Source: Pyropia haitanensis | Taxonomy: Eukaryota; Rhodophyta; Bangiophyceae; Bangiales; Bangiaceae | NCBI GenBank assembly: GCA_008729055.1 | Contig: SDUX01000001.1 | Span: 1,674,001 to 1,738,000 of the forward strand | Length of the DNA stretch: 64,000 bases | Direction of reading: 5' to 3' | Shown: positions 1-10,806 of the stretch, in pieces | How positions within the stretch are numbered: position 1 is the first letter of the stretch | Layout of the letters: every line of letters starts with the position of its first letter | Made by a program: the position numbers and the translations under genes | The notes under the pieces: generated by a model | Seen by the model: only the letters and a program-made list of their open reading frames with translations | Databases searched by the model: none | Told to the model about the DNA's origin: nothing

Positions 1-1
1 A

Positions 2-2212
2 GCCCACCGTAGTGGCTCTCTAGACGTCGACAATGGCGGTGGAGGGGGCCCTGGAGGTCGCGGCGGCGCGGGCGTCGCCGCTGCCGCCGCCAGCACCACA
101 GGTGTGGATTGCGGCGGCGGTGGTGAGGATGCTGGTGTGGACGCTGCCGCGGACGCTGCTGCCGGCAGTGCCGGCGGCGTCGGCGCTGCTAGGGATGGTG
201 GTGACGGCGCCAAGGACGGCTCTCCCGGCAGTGACCCTGCGCCAAAGACGGACGATGGTGGAAGTGGGGACGGCGGCCACGACGGCGCGGACGACTCTCC
301 CGGTAGTGGCGGCGGCACGGACAACTCGCCCGGCAGTGGCGGCGGCACAGACAACTCCCCCGTCAGTGGCGGCGGCGCAGATGAGGGTGCCAGCGGTGGG
401 GACGGTGACGACGCCGCCACAAACGACACCCCTCTCAGTGCATTTTTGGTAGGCGAGGACGATGGCAGTGGTCACGGCGTTGGTGACGGCGGCTCGGCCG
501 GGCCGACCGACCTGTCCCTCGACATGGACGCGCACCCCCTGGTGGCCCTCGACGCACCAGACGTGCTGGCAGAGGTGGCGTTTGTGCTCGACCGCCCGCC
601 GCACGCGTTCAACGACCCCACCCGCGTCGCGTGGCTGTCGGCGCCGATGCCCAAGCACGTGCACCTCGCGTGGCACGACGACCTGTTTGCCTGCCTGGCG
701 CGCACCGAGCGCCACGTGCGGTCGCTGTCGGACGTGTCGCTGACGCCGGTGCCGCTCGCCACACGCGACGCGGCCGCCATTGTGCGGGTGCCCTATCCGC
801 TGTCGCGGATGACGCTGGTGGACGACGACGCGGAGGATATCGAGAACAACGTGGCGGGCGTTTTTTTTACACGGCCCCCGCGACGCCGACGCCGCCGCCG
901 CCGCCGCCGCCGCGGCGTCGGCGACGGCGGCGACGGCGGCGACGGCGGCGACGGCGGCGACGGCGGCGGCGACGGCGGCGGCGACGCGGCGGGGTCGCGC
1001 CGGCGGGGCGGGCAGCCGCCGACCCCCCCCCTGCAGCCGTACATGCGCGTCCTCTTTTACGACCGGGGCCTGCCGCCGCACGCGGTGGTGGTGGCCATGT
1101 ACTTGCTCTTCCAGGCGCGGCGGGTGCTGCCCAAGCTCGTCGTCTGCGACCGTTCCGTGTACCGGCTGTTGGCGGCGGCCGCCGAAGTCGTTGCCGTCGA
1201 CGTGTTTCCCGCCGCCGCCGCCGCGGTGACCGCTGCCGAGGACGCGCGCCGCGCGGTGGGCGGACCGTGGGGGGGCGTCGCCGCGGGGGCGGTGGCGGAG
1301 GCGGCGGACTTGGCCGACACGCTCAAGCTGGTGGTTGGCGACGCGTGGTGGGTGACGGATTTTGACCTCCGAACGTCGGTGTGGTTTGTGCGGTTCTCCG
1401 CGGCGTGCCACCGGTTTAGCTGCTGCCGCGGTGGCGGTGGCGATGGTGGTGGCGGCGGCGAGAGCGCGTTGCCGGCGCCCGGCGACGGCGAGGGTTTTGG
1501 TTGTCGCGGTGCTGGCGGCTCGACGACGCCGTCAGACAATGGAATAGATGGCTGCTACAATGACCTGCTGGCGTCGGTGTCGAGAGCCACCGCTGCTGTC
1601 CGCGCCGTCGGCCGTCTGTCCCCTGTGACGGCAACGTTCGCCGTTGCCGGGCATGGTGCCACCACCGCCACTGCCGCCGCTGCCGCTGCGGCCGACCGTC
1701 ACGCCCGGTCGGCGGGCGGCCCGTCTGGCAGTCGGTGGCGTGATGGCCCCGCCGACGCGGAGGCTCGTCGCCCGTCTACCCCCACTGCGGCCCCCGGTGG
1801 TCTGGCCAGCGGGGGTCTGTCCGCCCCTACCCCAGCAGCTGGTGGCCCATCTACCCCGACCGCGGCGACCGCGGCGCCTGGTGGCGCGTCAACGCCCGCC
1901 GTGGCGGCATCGTCGGCCATCGAGGCCGCCGACTGGCTCGAGGGCCTCTCGCTGGCCCGCGCCCACCCACGACCGCCGCCGCGGCGGTCACGGCCCAGCC
2001 GGCGGCAGCGCAACGCCGCGGCCGCCGAGGCGGCGCGCGCGGCCGCTGCCCCCGTGACGTCCGCCGGGCGCAGCGACTCGGCGCACGAGGAGCGTGCCGC
2101 CGCCGCGGTCCCCGCCGCTGCCGCCGCCACCGTCGTCGCCGCCGCCACCGCCTCTCCCGCCGACACCAAGCAGAGGCAGCCATTGCCCCCGCCGTCGCCG
2201 CGGCCGCCATAG
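2..2212 (+). CDS. Hypothetical protein, 5' end outside the window
   Basis: The frame is open from base 2 to the TAG at 2210-2212, so the start is probably upstream of the window. The first in-frame ATG is at 524. The N-terminal part is Gly/Asp/Ser-rich with repeats of the type SPGSGGGTDN. A better-ordered part (about 480-860 and 1030-1420) contains hydrophobic and aromatic segments such as AWLSAPMPKHVHLAWHDDLF and PPHAVVVAMYLLFQARRVLP. The C-terminal third is Ala/Pro/Thr-rich. I do not recognise the family. The spacing of hydrophobic helices around YMRVLFYDRG and DFDLRTSVWFVRF is faintly like a divergent cyclin fold, but no cyclin signature is clear. That it is coding rests on the long open frame and the non-repetitive blocks. 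Confidence 0.45.
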   Translation, partial: AHRSGSLDVDNGGGGGPGGRGGAGVAAAAASTTGVDCGGGGEDAGVDAAADAAAGSAGGVGAARDGGDGAKDGSPGSDPAPKTDDGGSGDGGHDGADDSPGSGGGTDNSPGSGGGTDNSPVSGGGADEGASGGDGDDAATNDTPLSAFLVGEDDGSGHGVGDGGSAGPTDLSLDMDAHPLVALDAPDVLAEVAFVLDRPPHAFNDPTRVAWLSAPMPKHVHLAWHDDLFACLARTERHVRSLSDVSLTPVPLATRDAAAIVRVPYPLSRMTLVDDDAEDIENNVAGVFFTRPPRRRRRRRRRRRGVGDGGDGGDGGDGGDGGGDGGGDAAGSRRRGGQPPTPPLQPYMRVLFYDRGLPPHAVVVAMYLLFQARRVLPKLVVCDRSVYRLLAAAAEVVAVDVFPAAAAAVTAAEDARRAVGGPWGGVAAGAVAEAADLADTLKLVVGDAWWVTDFDLRTSVWFVRFSAACHRFSCCRGGGGDGGGGGESALPAPGDGEGFGCRGAGGSTTPSDNGIDGCYNDLLASVSRATAAVRAVGRLSPVTATFAVAGHGATTATAAAAAAADRHARSAGGPSGSRWRDGPADAEARRPSTPTAAPGGLASGGLSAPTPAAGGPSTPTAATAAPGGASTPAVAASSAIEAADWLEGLSLARAHPRPPPRRSRPSRRQRNAAAAEAARAAAAPVTSAGRSDSAHEERAAAAVPAAAAATVVAAATASPADTKQRQPLPPPSPRPP
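890..985 (+). repeat. GC-rich trinucleotide tract inside the first ORF
   Basis: Imperfect CCG/CGG units followed by GGCGACGGC units. In the open frame they encode a run of arginines and then GDGG repeats. Another frame would give poly-Pro or poly-Ala, so the local frame is uncertain. Confidence 0.7.
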
Positions 2213-3890
2213 CCGCCGTCGCCCGACGCTGGTGGGCAGCCCTCTGTTGGCATACGCGCATTTCGTTGTGGTGGTCCCGCCCGGTCGTGTCGGTGACCGG
2301 CGCTGCGGCGACGGTCGCAGACGGGTCGGCCTTGCCAGCCGCCGCCGCCCGCAGCGGCCGCGGCTCGTGACCGACACAGGCGAGGCGCTGCCGCGGGGCG
2401 CGTCCCCCCAAGGGGCTGCAAACAGCAGGCAGACGGCGCCCGTCCCTCCCCGCTGCGGGCGACGCGCTCTCAGGCCGCCGCGGCGGTCGGGGAGCACCGC
2501 TGTCCCGGTGCGACCGCCACTGGTACCGCCGTCGACGGCGCGGTGGACCCGCGGGTAGGGGTGGTGGGCGCGGCTGCGGCGGCGGCTGCCGAGTCGCCAT
2601 CTGCCGTGGTTGCCGCTCGCGCCTGCGGGGGTACCCGCGGCCGCAGTACACGCGCACCGCCCGGTGACGCTGCCGAGCGTTGCGGCACGGCGCGCGGCGC
2701 CCGAGGTGCCCTCACCGGCGGCTACGTTCCCCGGCGGTGTGGCGTTGGCGGTAGTGTGGACCCCAAGGTGGCGGACAGCTGGGCGTCTGCGACGGATGCA
2801 GAGGGGGTGGGCGGCTCCCTCTGTGACTGGCCGGGCAAGCTTCAGGGTGGCCTCGATGTATTTTTCAGGCCTACCGCTCGTCGATAGCGCCGCGGGAGCT
2901 GCGGTTGCGAGCGCCAGCTGCGTACGTGGCCACCTATTTGGGCTTGGCGGCTGGGGCGGCGTTGCTGGCGGGTGCCTCGGTGGACGCCGGCAGTGTGGTG
3001 TTTTACTGCTTCGGCGGTGGGCTGGCGCGCGGCGTGCGGGAGGGACGCGGCTGCATGGTTTCACTCCTGCTTCTGCGGCCGGCCGCCGCCCGTACCGGGG
3101 CGGGACGGGGTGGCGGGGGCATGTAGTATGTGCGGTCTGTGGCGGGAGCCGCGCCCTTCACCGCACGGCTGTGCAGAAGAGGGGCAGAGTGGCATGGCTG
3201 TCTCGTTGGCTGCGCCCGCAGCGGAGAGCTGGGGGGGGGGAAGGGGGAAGCGCCTGTAGTTGCCGTCACGGACGGCGCGGCGGGGGTGGAAGGGGAGCTG
3301 CCACCACGGCAGGTCGGCCGTAGTGCTCGTCGTTGCTATTCGTCTGCCGCTGATGATGGGGCGATGGCCGGCAGAGAAGATGGGGGGGGACTCCCGCCGT
3401 ACCGCGCCGCGCCCCCCCTCCCCCACCCCTTGCGGCCTTCCCCGCCAGCTGTTCTAACGTCAATCTTTCTCCTTCTTTTTTCCCTCGTCCACCTTCTTTG
3501 AACGGCAGCTCGTACCGTACGACCACTGCTGTCGGCAGTGGGGTGGCCGGCGGAGGCGGGGGGGGGGGGGTCGCCACCGACGCACCGCTCGCCACGCACC
3601 CTCGCTTTCCCCCCCACGGCCTCTTGCCAGTAGTCGCGCGGCCGCCGCGGCGACCGGGCGCACGCGAGCGCGCGCCGGCCGGCGGGTCGTCCCTGTGCCC
3701 GCGGCGAGGGGGGGGAGAGGCTGACGGGGGGCGGCCGCGTGGGGCCGCTGGCACTACCCTACGCGCGTGGGTAGCCGCCGCGCCCCCCCTCCCCCACCGC
3801 GGACGCGACGTCGCCAGCCAGCCAGCCAAACCCAACCGTCCCGCGTCTACCACCACCCAGCAGCCGGCGACGCCCCCAGACGGGCGCGGC
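2213..3890. other. Intergenic, no gene recognised
   Basis: Several overlapping open frames exist on both strands, but all are compositional (Arg/Pro/Gly/Ala) and none shows a conserved domain. A pyrimidine-rich stretch lies at about 3410-3500. It is flanked by the 3' ends of the orphan ORF and of the DeSI-like gene, which converge on it. Confidence 0.5.
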
Positions 3891-5425
3891 TCACACCGCC
3901 TCGTCCCCGCGGGCCGCCCACCCCCGCTCCCAGCCGCCGCCACCGCCGCCGCCGCCGCCGTCCGCGTCGGCCGCCGTCGCCCACACGCCCGTCGGGGACG
4001 TTGCCGCCGCCGCGGCGGGGGGTTTGGGAATATCCACGGCCGCTGCGGGCGGCGGGCGCACGGCCGCCGCCGGCACGGGTCGTTCGCCGCCGACGCTGCC
4101 ACCGCCGCCGCCGCCGCCGCTACCACCGCCGCCGCTGCCGCCGCCGCTGCCGCTGCCGCTGCCGCTGCCGCCGCCACTGCCGCGGCTGCTGGCGGCCACC
4201 GCCGCTCCCGCCGCCGCCGTCGCTGCCGACTCCTCCACCGCCGTCGCGGGCCACGTCGCCGCCGCCGGCGGGGAGGGTGGCGGTCCCGCCGCCGCCGCCG
4301 CGGCCGGGTGCAGTGCCGACCGCCGCCGGCGGGGTGTCGGCAAGCCAGCCGCCGACGCCGTGTCGGCAGACGACGCCGGCGTGCCGCCGTCGGCCGCCGC
4401 CGGCGTGCCGCGCGCCGCCGGCGACTCGTGCGCGACGGCGTCAATCTCAAGCGGCCTGCCGGCGGCGGCGGCGGCGGCCGCCACCGCCGCGGCCACCCCG
4501 CCCGTCGCCGCCGCCGCCGCTGCCGTCGCGTCCGCCGCGGCCGCCGCGTCGGCCGCCGCCTCGGCGGCCGCCGCGGCGTCATCGTCGTCCGTGGCAGCCG
4601 CCGGCGGGGGTGCACCGCCGAGCGGCGCGGTCACGGTCTGCGGCAGCAGGCAGCGCACCGCCTCGCCCAGCCCCGCGAGGCGGTTGACCCAGCGGGGTAC
4701 CCCCCCCCCCACGCCCAGCGCCGCCACCAGCGCCGCGGAAAAGTCGTTGCAGTTGCGCGTCAGCAGGTCATAGCCGCGCGCGGGAAACGCCGCGGCGAGC
4801 GCGTCGAGCACATCGTCCTCGGCGGCGGGCGACAGCCGCAGCCCCTCCCGCGCGTCGCCCGCCGCCGGGGCGCCCGCCCCTGCCAGCACCACCGCCGCCC
4901 GCCACACCGCGTCGGGCGCGCGGCCCGGCGCGCACTCACACACGCCGGCGCCCGGCGCGTCGGCGCCAGCGTAAAAGTACTCGACCGCCCCGACCGCGAC
5001 GCCCGTGTGGTAGATGCCCAGGCCGAGCGGGTAGAGCACCGCGTTGAGGGCGGGGATGCTGCCGGGCGCGGCGCGCGCGTCAACGTCGTAGATGTGGACG
5101 GTGACGGGGCGGGGGGGGGGGGGGGGGGTGCCGGCCGCCGCGGCCGCCGCGGCTGCGGCGGTGATGGCGGCGGCGGCGGCGGTGATGGCGGCGGCGGTGG
5201 CGGCGGCGGCGGTGGCGGGTTGTGCGGCCGCGTCGTCAGCGGTTGGGGGGGGGGGGAGGCGCCGGGGGGGGGGCGCCGGAACCGCCCGAGCAGCGCCGAC
5301 AGGGGGGAGGAGCCGCCGCTGCTGGCCGGCGATGACGCCGACGGGCTCGCCGCCTCTGACGCGGGCGGGGCGCCCCTCTCGAGGGGAGGCGGGGCACCAC
5401 CGCCGGCGGGCGCGCCACTGTCCAT
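3891..5425 (-). CDS. DeSI/PPPDE-type deubiquitinase or deSUMOylase, frame broken at a C run
   Basis: A PPPDE domain, a papain-like isopeptidase fold of DeSI-1/2 that removes ubiquitin or SUMO, is read on the minus strand from about 5105. It shows VTVHIYDVD, then LGLGIYHTGVAV with the catalytic His, VEYFYAG, the catalytic Cys in LLTRNCNDFSAAL, and VPRWVNRLAGLG. This order and spacing match DeSI-2-like proteins. A roughly 240-residue Ala/Ser/Gly tail follows. No ATG lies in the domain frame just upstream. The most plausible start (ATG at 5425, MDSGAPAGGG) is in another frame, joined across the run at 5111-5128 (C18 on the sense strand) or a second run near 5236-5246. The domain call is firm; the N-terminus is inferred. 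Confidence 0.8.
5111..5128 (+). repeat. G18 homopolymer in the DeSI-like gene
   Basis: Eighteen consecutive G on the plus strand (C18 in the sense of the gene). It lies directly before the PPPDE domain, where the apparent frame changes. Confidence 0.9.
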
Positions 5426-6279
5426 GAACGACGACCTCGCCGCGGGAAGGGTGGGCACGTCAGGGGGCACCCCAGCCCGCGAGGGGGTGGTGGTGGACAC
5501 GGACGATGGCGGGGGGGGGCGGTGGACGACGGTGGCGGGCCCGCTGGGGGCGCGGGTGTCCCTACCATAGGCTGTCTATGGCGGCGCGCCCGCACCGCCG
5601 GCGTGGCCACAGGACCCGCCGTAGGGGGGAACCAGCGGCGGCGGCAGCCGCGGGCGGCCGCCGCCGCCCCCGCTGCTGGCGTGGTCGGCGCCGCACCGCC
5701 CCTCGCGCGGCGCCGCCGACGCGGCAGACTGCGGGGGGCAGATGGGGGGAGAGGGAGAAAGGGGAGGGGCGGCGGCAGGCCAGCCGCAGCCGCGCCCCCA
5801 CCCCCGCCTGGCAGGCGACGCGACGGGCGGCGTTCCCCCCCCGCCGTCGCCCCCAGTCCCTGCAGGGATACGCCGCCACGCTGTAGGTGCGAGGGCGGCC
5901 GGCCGGCCGGCGGCGGCGGCCGCGGCGGCGGCCGCCGGCCGCGCTCACCATCCTTGGCGGGCCGCCATCAGGGCCGGCCGGCCGCGACGGCGCGCCGGGA
6001 TGACCCCGCCCCGCCGGGGCGGCTGCCACGTGCGCGGGCGGCGGCGGGGCGGCCGGCCGGCGGCCGCGGCGGGGCGGGCACGGGCGCGCCGCGGCCGCCG
6101 CGGGAGCTCATGAGCACCCGCGACGGCGCCGCGGCGCCGCGGCGGCGGCCGCGACCCCCGCCGGCGAAATGCACCGCGCCGCCCAAATCCGGCGCCAACC
6201 CCTTGCCACCTCACCCCGCGCCCGGCTGCCGCCCGCGTCCCCGCGCGCGCCCGCAGTGCAGTGCACGGCAGCACCGGCA

Positions 6280-6331
<52 letters not shown>

Positions 6332-7346
6332 CCGTCGCGGCCGGCGGCGGCCACGCGGGCGGCCGCGGCAGTGCCGCCGTCGCTCCCCACCGCCGTCGTG
6401 CCGACCACGGCGGGGCGCCGTTGGTCCCCCCGCGGTAGCGACACGGCCGGCACGACGGGGCAGGCGGGGGGCGGATGCGGCGGCGGCTACCGTCCCGAGC
6501 AGTGGGGTGCCGTCCCACCCCCCCTTGCCCTGAACCACCCAGGCGGCCGTGTCAACCCACACGCGGCGGCCCGCCGCCCCCCCCCTGCCTCCCCCCCCCC
6601 CCCGCGCCCCCTACCACCCCCCCCGCGGCGCGTCCACCCCGGCACTCCTCCCACGCGCCGCGCCGCGCCGCGCGCCACCGCGGCGGCCGCCCGCGGCCGC
6701 CGCCGGCGACGCGGCGCACCCCACCGCGGGCCGCCCGGTGCGCCCCGCCGCCGCGCGTGCGTGCCGACCGCCGGGCGGCTGGCGGGCGGCGCGCGGCGGC
6801 GGGGCGGTGGCGGCGAGCACGCCGTGTTCCCCCCACCCGCTCGCGGCGGGCGCAGCGGGAGGCGCACCGAGCGTACGGGCGGCGCCGACGGGGGCGGTGG
6901 CGCGGCGGCGGCGGCGGCACCCACAAGCAGGGCGCACCGGAGCTCTCTCCGGCTGTGACGGGGCGGCGCGTCCCCCTCGCGGCCTCCCCTCCAGGCCGCA
7001 GCCACCGCGCCGCCGCCGCGCGAGGACGGGGAGGCGAGGGACACGTGAGACCGGGTGGCCCGTGCGGGGACGCGGCCGTGTCGGAGCGACGCAGCGCGAC
7101 AAAAAGGGCGGGGCGGCAACGCCGCGGCTGCCGCGGCCGTCGACGCGGCGGCGGGGGTGGGTGCGCGGCGGCGGGACCGACCGGGAGGCGGCGGCGGCAG
7201 GCGACCGCGCCGCCGCGGTCGCTGCGCAAGGATAGAGTGGTAGTCGCGTTGCGGTGGATGGCGCAGGCGGGAGGCGTGCAGCGCATCCGCTTCTCTCCTC
7301 CCTCCTCGCCGCCCGCCTCCACCACCCACGCCACGCCGACGGGGGC
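5426..7346. other. GC-rich intergenic stretch, no gene recognised
   Basis: About 1.9 kb between the divergent 5' side of the DeSI-like gene and the 3' end of SF3A2. It is dominated by CG-rich triplets and C runs (for example 6590-6603). All open frames are Arg/Pro/Ala-rich shadows with no recognisable motif. Unannotated exons cannot be excluded. Confidence 0.45.
6279..6328 (+). repeat. (GGC)n microsatellite
   Basis: About 16 uninterrupted GGC units in a region with no recognised gene. Confidence 0.9.
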
Positions 7347-8305
7347 CTATGAGACAGTGGCCAAGCCCGCAAACGGGTCCGCCGCCGGCGCCCCCCCCGG
7401 CCGTGCACGCTCTCCCGCCCCCCGCTTCTCGCCCCCGCTGCCGCCCTTCCCCCCCTCCCCCCCCTTGTCCCGCGGCACGGCGAGGAACGTCAGGTGCAGC
7501 GTAAACGTCTTGGCCGCCTCGTCCCACACGGTCGTCATCCCGCCCGGCCGCCGGTCCAGCGGCCGGTTGGGGATCTTGAACGCGACCGTCTCGTACGGCT
7601 CGGCCGCAAACAGCAGGTACACCCAGCGGCCGTCGGGGGGGCGCTCGACGCGCTGCTCAAACGCCGACATGAAGCGGTGGCGTGGCTGCAGGCCGGGGGC
7701 GATCTCGGGGTAGTCGAGCGTGAAGACGAGCGTCACGCCGCCGCGGCCGCCGGCGGCAGCCGAGGCACCCGCGGCCGCCGCGTCGGCGTCGGCGTCGGCG
7801 GCCGTACCGGCGGTGCCGGTGGGGGGCGACGGCGGCTCCCGCTGCTTGATGATCTTGTACCCCGGCCGCCCAATCTTTACGCGCCGCCGGCCGGCGGCGC
7901 CGTCGCCCTCCCCCCCTCCCGACGCGTGGGCGGGCGCGGCACCCGCACCCGCACCCCCCACCCCTCCCCCCTGGCCCGGCGGGGCGCCCGGCCCCCAGCT
8001 CCCGGCCGGCCCCCCCACCCCCCCCCCCCCCGCGACGCCTCCCGCGCCGCCCGCCGAGCCAAGTTGGTCTGGTGCCGACGCCCCGCCGTGTGTGCCAAGT
8101 ACCCCCCATCGGTGGCGTGGAGGGACAGGCACAGCTTGCACTCGACGGACCCGAGGTGGTTGCGCAGGAAGTACGGATCCCGCCGCAGGTCGACGGTGTC
8201 CTGTGTGAGCGACCGCAGGCGGGATAGGCGGGCGACGTTGGTCACCGACGCGGACGCCGCACCGCCGCCGCCGGTCTTGCCGCCCCAGCCGTCGCGGTCG
8301 GCCAT
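7347..8305 (-). CDS. SF3A2: Splicing factor 3A subunit 2 (SF3a66/Prp11), frame broken at a G run
   Basis: A U2 snRNP component needed for branch-site recognition in the nucleus. The start is ATG 8305, giving MADRDGWGGKTGGGG as in the family N-terminus. The matrin-type C2H2 zinc finger follows: VECKLCLSLHATDGGYLAHT, then GRRHQTNLARRAAREA. The core continues as KIGRPGYKIIKQR, DYPEIAPGLQPRHRFMSAFE, RWVYLLFAAEPYETVAFKIP and the LHLTFLAVPR end. The two halves are in different frames. The switch falls in low-complexity Gly sequence at the run 8018-8031 (G14 in sense). Total span is not a multiple of three, and no good donor or acceptor pair is seen. The C-terminal tail is short; the long Pro-rich tail of animal SF3A2 is absent. 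Confidence 0.93.
8018..8031 (+). repeat. C14 homopolymer at the SF3A2 frame switch
   Basis: Fourteen C on the plus strand, located between the zinc-finger half and the GRPGYK half of SF3A2, which are read in different frames. Confidence 0.9.
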
Positions 8306-9445
8306 GGCGGCGTGTCGAGGACGCGGGTGGGGGGGGGGGGCGGAGTAAAGGTTGGGGAGGCAGCGAGTGGCGGTCGGCGGCACCGACGGAAGAAAAGAGA
8401 GGGGGAAAGAAAGGGGATAGGAGGCCGAGAAGGTCGGAAGAGGAAGGAAGGAGGCAAAGCGGGAAAAAGAAGAGGATGAGAGGGAGCCCGAGGTAAAGAG
8501 GGGATGTGAAGGTACAAGGAGGAGGGGGAGAGGGTGGGTGAAGGGGTCGGACGACTGGTGGACAAGAAGCGGAGCGCTGGCAAAAGACACAACGGTGACA
8601 GAGTTGGGTGCCCGATCAAAAGGTGCGGAAGCTACGATGTGACGGGATAATGTAGCCCCCCTGGTTTGACGGCGAGTCATCGAACTGGCTGTATTCGTTT
8701 AGCAGAGCACACTTACGTGCCCATCGTGCAGAAATTTCAGTCAGAGAACGGTCCGGTGGTGTATACGCTGCCGTAGTCGGTCTCGTCCCGCGTCATCCTG
8801 CGACCGCGACCGCTATACGCCCCCTCACGCCATCGCCATCGCCACCACCGCCAGTGTCGTGCCCATACCTCCTACTGTGGGAGGCGGTTACAAGGATTAG
8901 GGGATGACTGGTCTCGTCAGCCACGCACCGCGCCGCCATCCTATCGTCACCCACACAGCTCCCCGACTCTTGTCGACGCGCGGACTCCATATCCCGCTCG
9001 GTGATCCCGCGTCGACAGCGGGGCTGCTGCTCCCTTGGCCCTGTCGTCCTTCCCGACACCATCAGGCGCTTCCCGCAAGAAGCATGCCTGCAAGTGCAAC
9101 CAGGCAGGTCACCAACCTTGCTTTCGTGCCTTGCTCTCTCTGGCGGCCAGGAACAAGGGTCACGTTGGGCTGTGATGCCGCCTCGCACTAGCGTAGTCCA
9201 GCGCCACCCACTTCAGGGGCCGAGTTCACGGTGGCTGGCAGCGCTGTTCATCCCGACCAACCGCCACCCCCCCCCTGCCCACCCCCAATCGCCCATCAAA
9301 CCCGTGTGCTGCGCGGCTGACGGCGCGCCCCTCGACACCAACCACCCCACCTCCCCCCACGCGGCAACGGCGGCCATCGCGGCCACCAAACCTACCCCCC
9401 GCTCGCCTGCCACCCGTCACGCGCCGTTCCCCGCGGCTGCGCAGC
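8306..9445. other. Intergenic between SF3A2 and THOC1
   Basis: Upstream of SF3A2 there is a purine-rich stretch (8380-8560), then a lower-GC stretch at about 8580-9200. No conserved ORF, tRNA or repeat is recognised. Confidence 0.5.
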
Positions 9446-10661
9446 TCACGCCGCCCCCGCCACCCGCGGTTTGCCCACGCCCGCCACGCCCGCCGCGACG
9501 GCGGCCATGGCGCCCACATCCCGCCCGCGCAGCAGCCGCAGCCGCCGCCACGCGTCTGGCGCGCCGCGACCCCCCGCGGCGGCCGCGTCGTCTGCCGCGC
9601 CAGCCGCCGCCGCCGCTGTCGCCGTCGCTGTCGCTGGCGCCGGCGCCGGCACCGACGCCGGCAACGCCGCGGGTGCCGCCGCCGCCACCACCGCCGCCGA
9701 CGGCGCGCGGAGGGTGGCGACGCGGCGGTCACGGGGCATCGGCGACCCCGCGCCGCCGGCTGCGGAGCGGAAGAAAAACGGCCGCCGCCGCCGGCCGCCG
9801 CCGCCGCCGCCGCCGCCGCCGCGGGCGGGGACGGCGGCGGCGGTGGCGGCCGCCGCCGCCGCGGCCGGCGCCCGCTCGTACGCCCGCGACGGCTTGTCCA
9901 TGGCCCAGGCGGTGTAGGCGGCGTCGCCGCCCACGGCGACCGCGACGGCCGCCGCGGTCGGCGGGTGGGCGGCGGCGAGGGCGGCGAGGGCGCGCCGGCG
10001 GAGGGCGTCGACAGAGGGGGGCTCGTCTGCGGGAGGAGGTTGTGCCTGTGGTGGGCGAGAAGGGCAGATAGCACAAAGGGGGCGGGTCGAGCGGGATGCG
10101 CGGGCCGTGCCACGAGCGGGGCGAGACGAGGACCCGCACAGGAGCCAACAGCGACGGCGCATGCCGGGCGCACCACAGCCGACCAAGTGGGGAGCCATGT
10201 GGAATCACCAAGACGGCGAGGCATCCATACACGCACGTCAGTAGACAGGACAAACACTCACGGCTCGCGCCGCGGGCACGTGGCGGACGCGCATGCACAG
10301 CGCCAGACGCCCCTGGACCGGCGCGCGGCCACCAACCCCCCCCCCCCCCGGCCCCCCGCCGGGCTCCCCACCCCCCGCGCGACCGCCACACCCCCCCCCC
10401 CTGCCCCCTGCAACGTACCGACTTGCTACCCCGCCGGCGCCCCTCTGTCCACCCCGGCGTCGCGGCCGCCGCCACCGCCGGCCGTGGCGCGGCGGCGACC
10501 CCCCCCTCCCGCCCCCCCCCGCCCCCCCCCAGGCACCGCAGCAGCAGCACCACCTGCACCAGCAGCGCCGCCAGGCCCGGCCCGCGCGCCGCCACCGCCG
10601 CCGCCACCAGCGCCGGCCGTGGCACGGACGGCGGCACCAGCGACGGCAGGTCATCCCAGCC

Positions 10662-10692
<31 letters not shown>

Positions 10693-10755
10693 GCAGCTGC
10701 GGCGCCGCCCGCCCCGCCGGCGGCCGGCCCGCCGCCGCGGTCGCCGCCGCCCAGC

Positions 10756-10806
<51 letters not shown>

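Noticed and set aside
3498..5570. 690-codon ORF on the plus strand
   Set aside because: Antisense to the DeSI-like gene. Composition is Arg/Ala/Gly filler with no domain, as expected for stop-poor GC-rich DNA.
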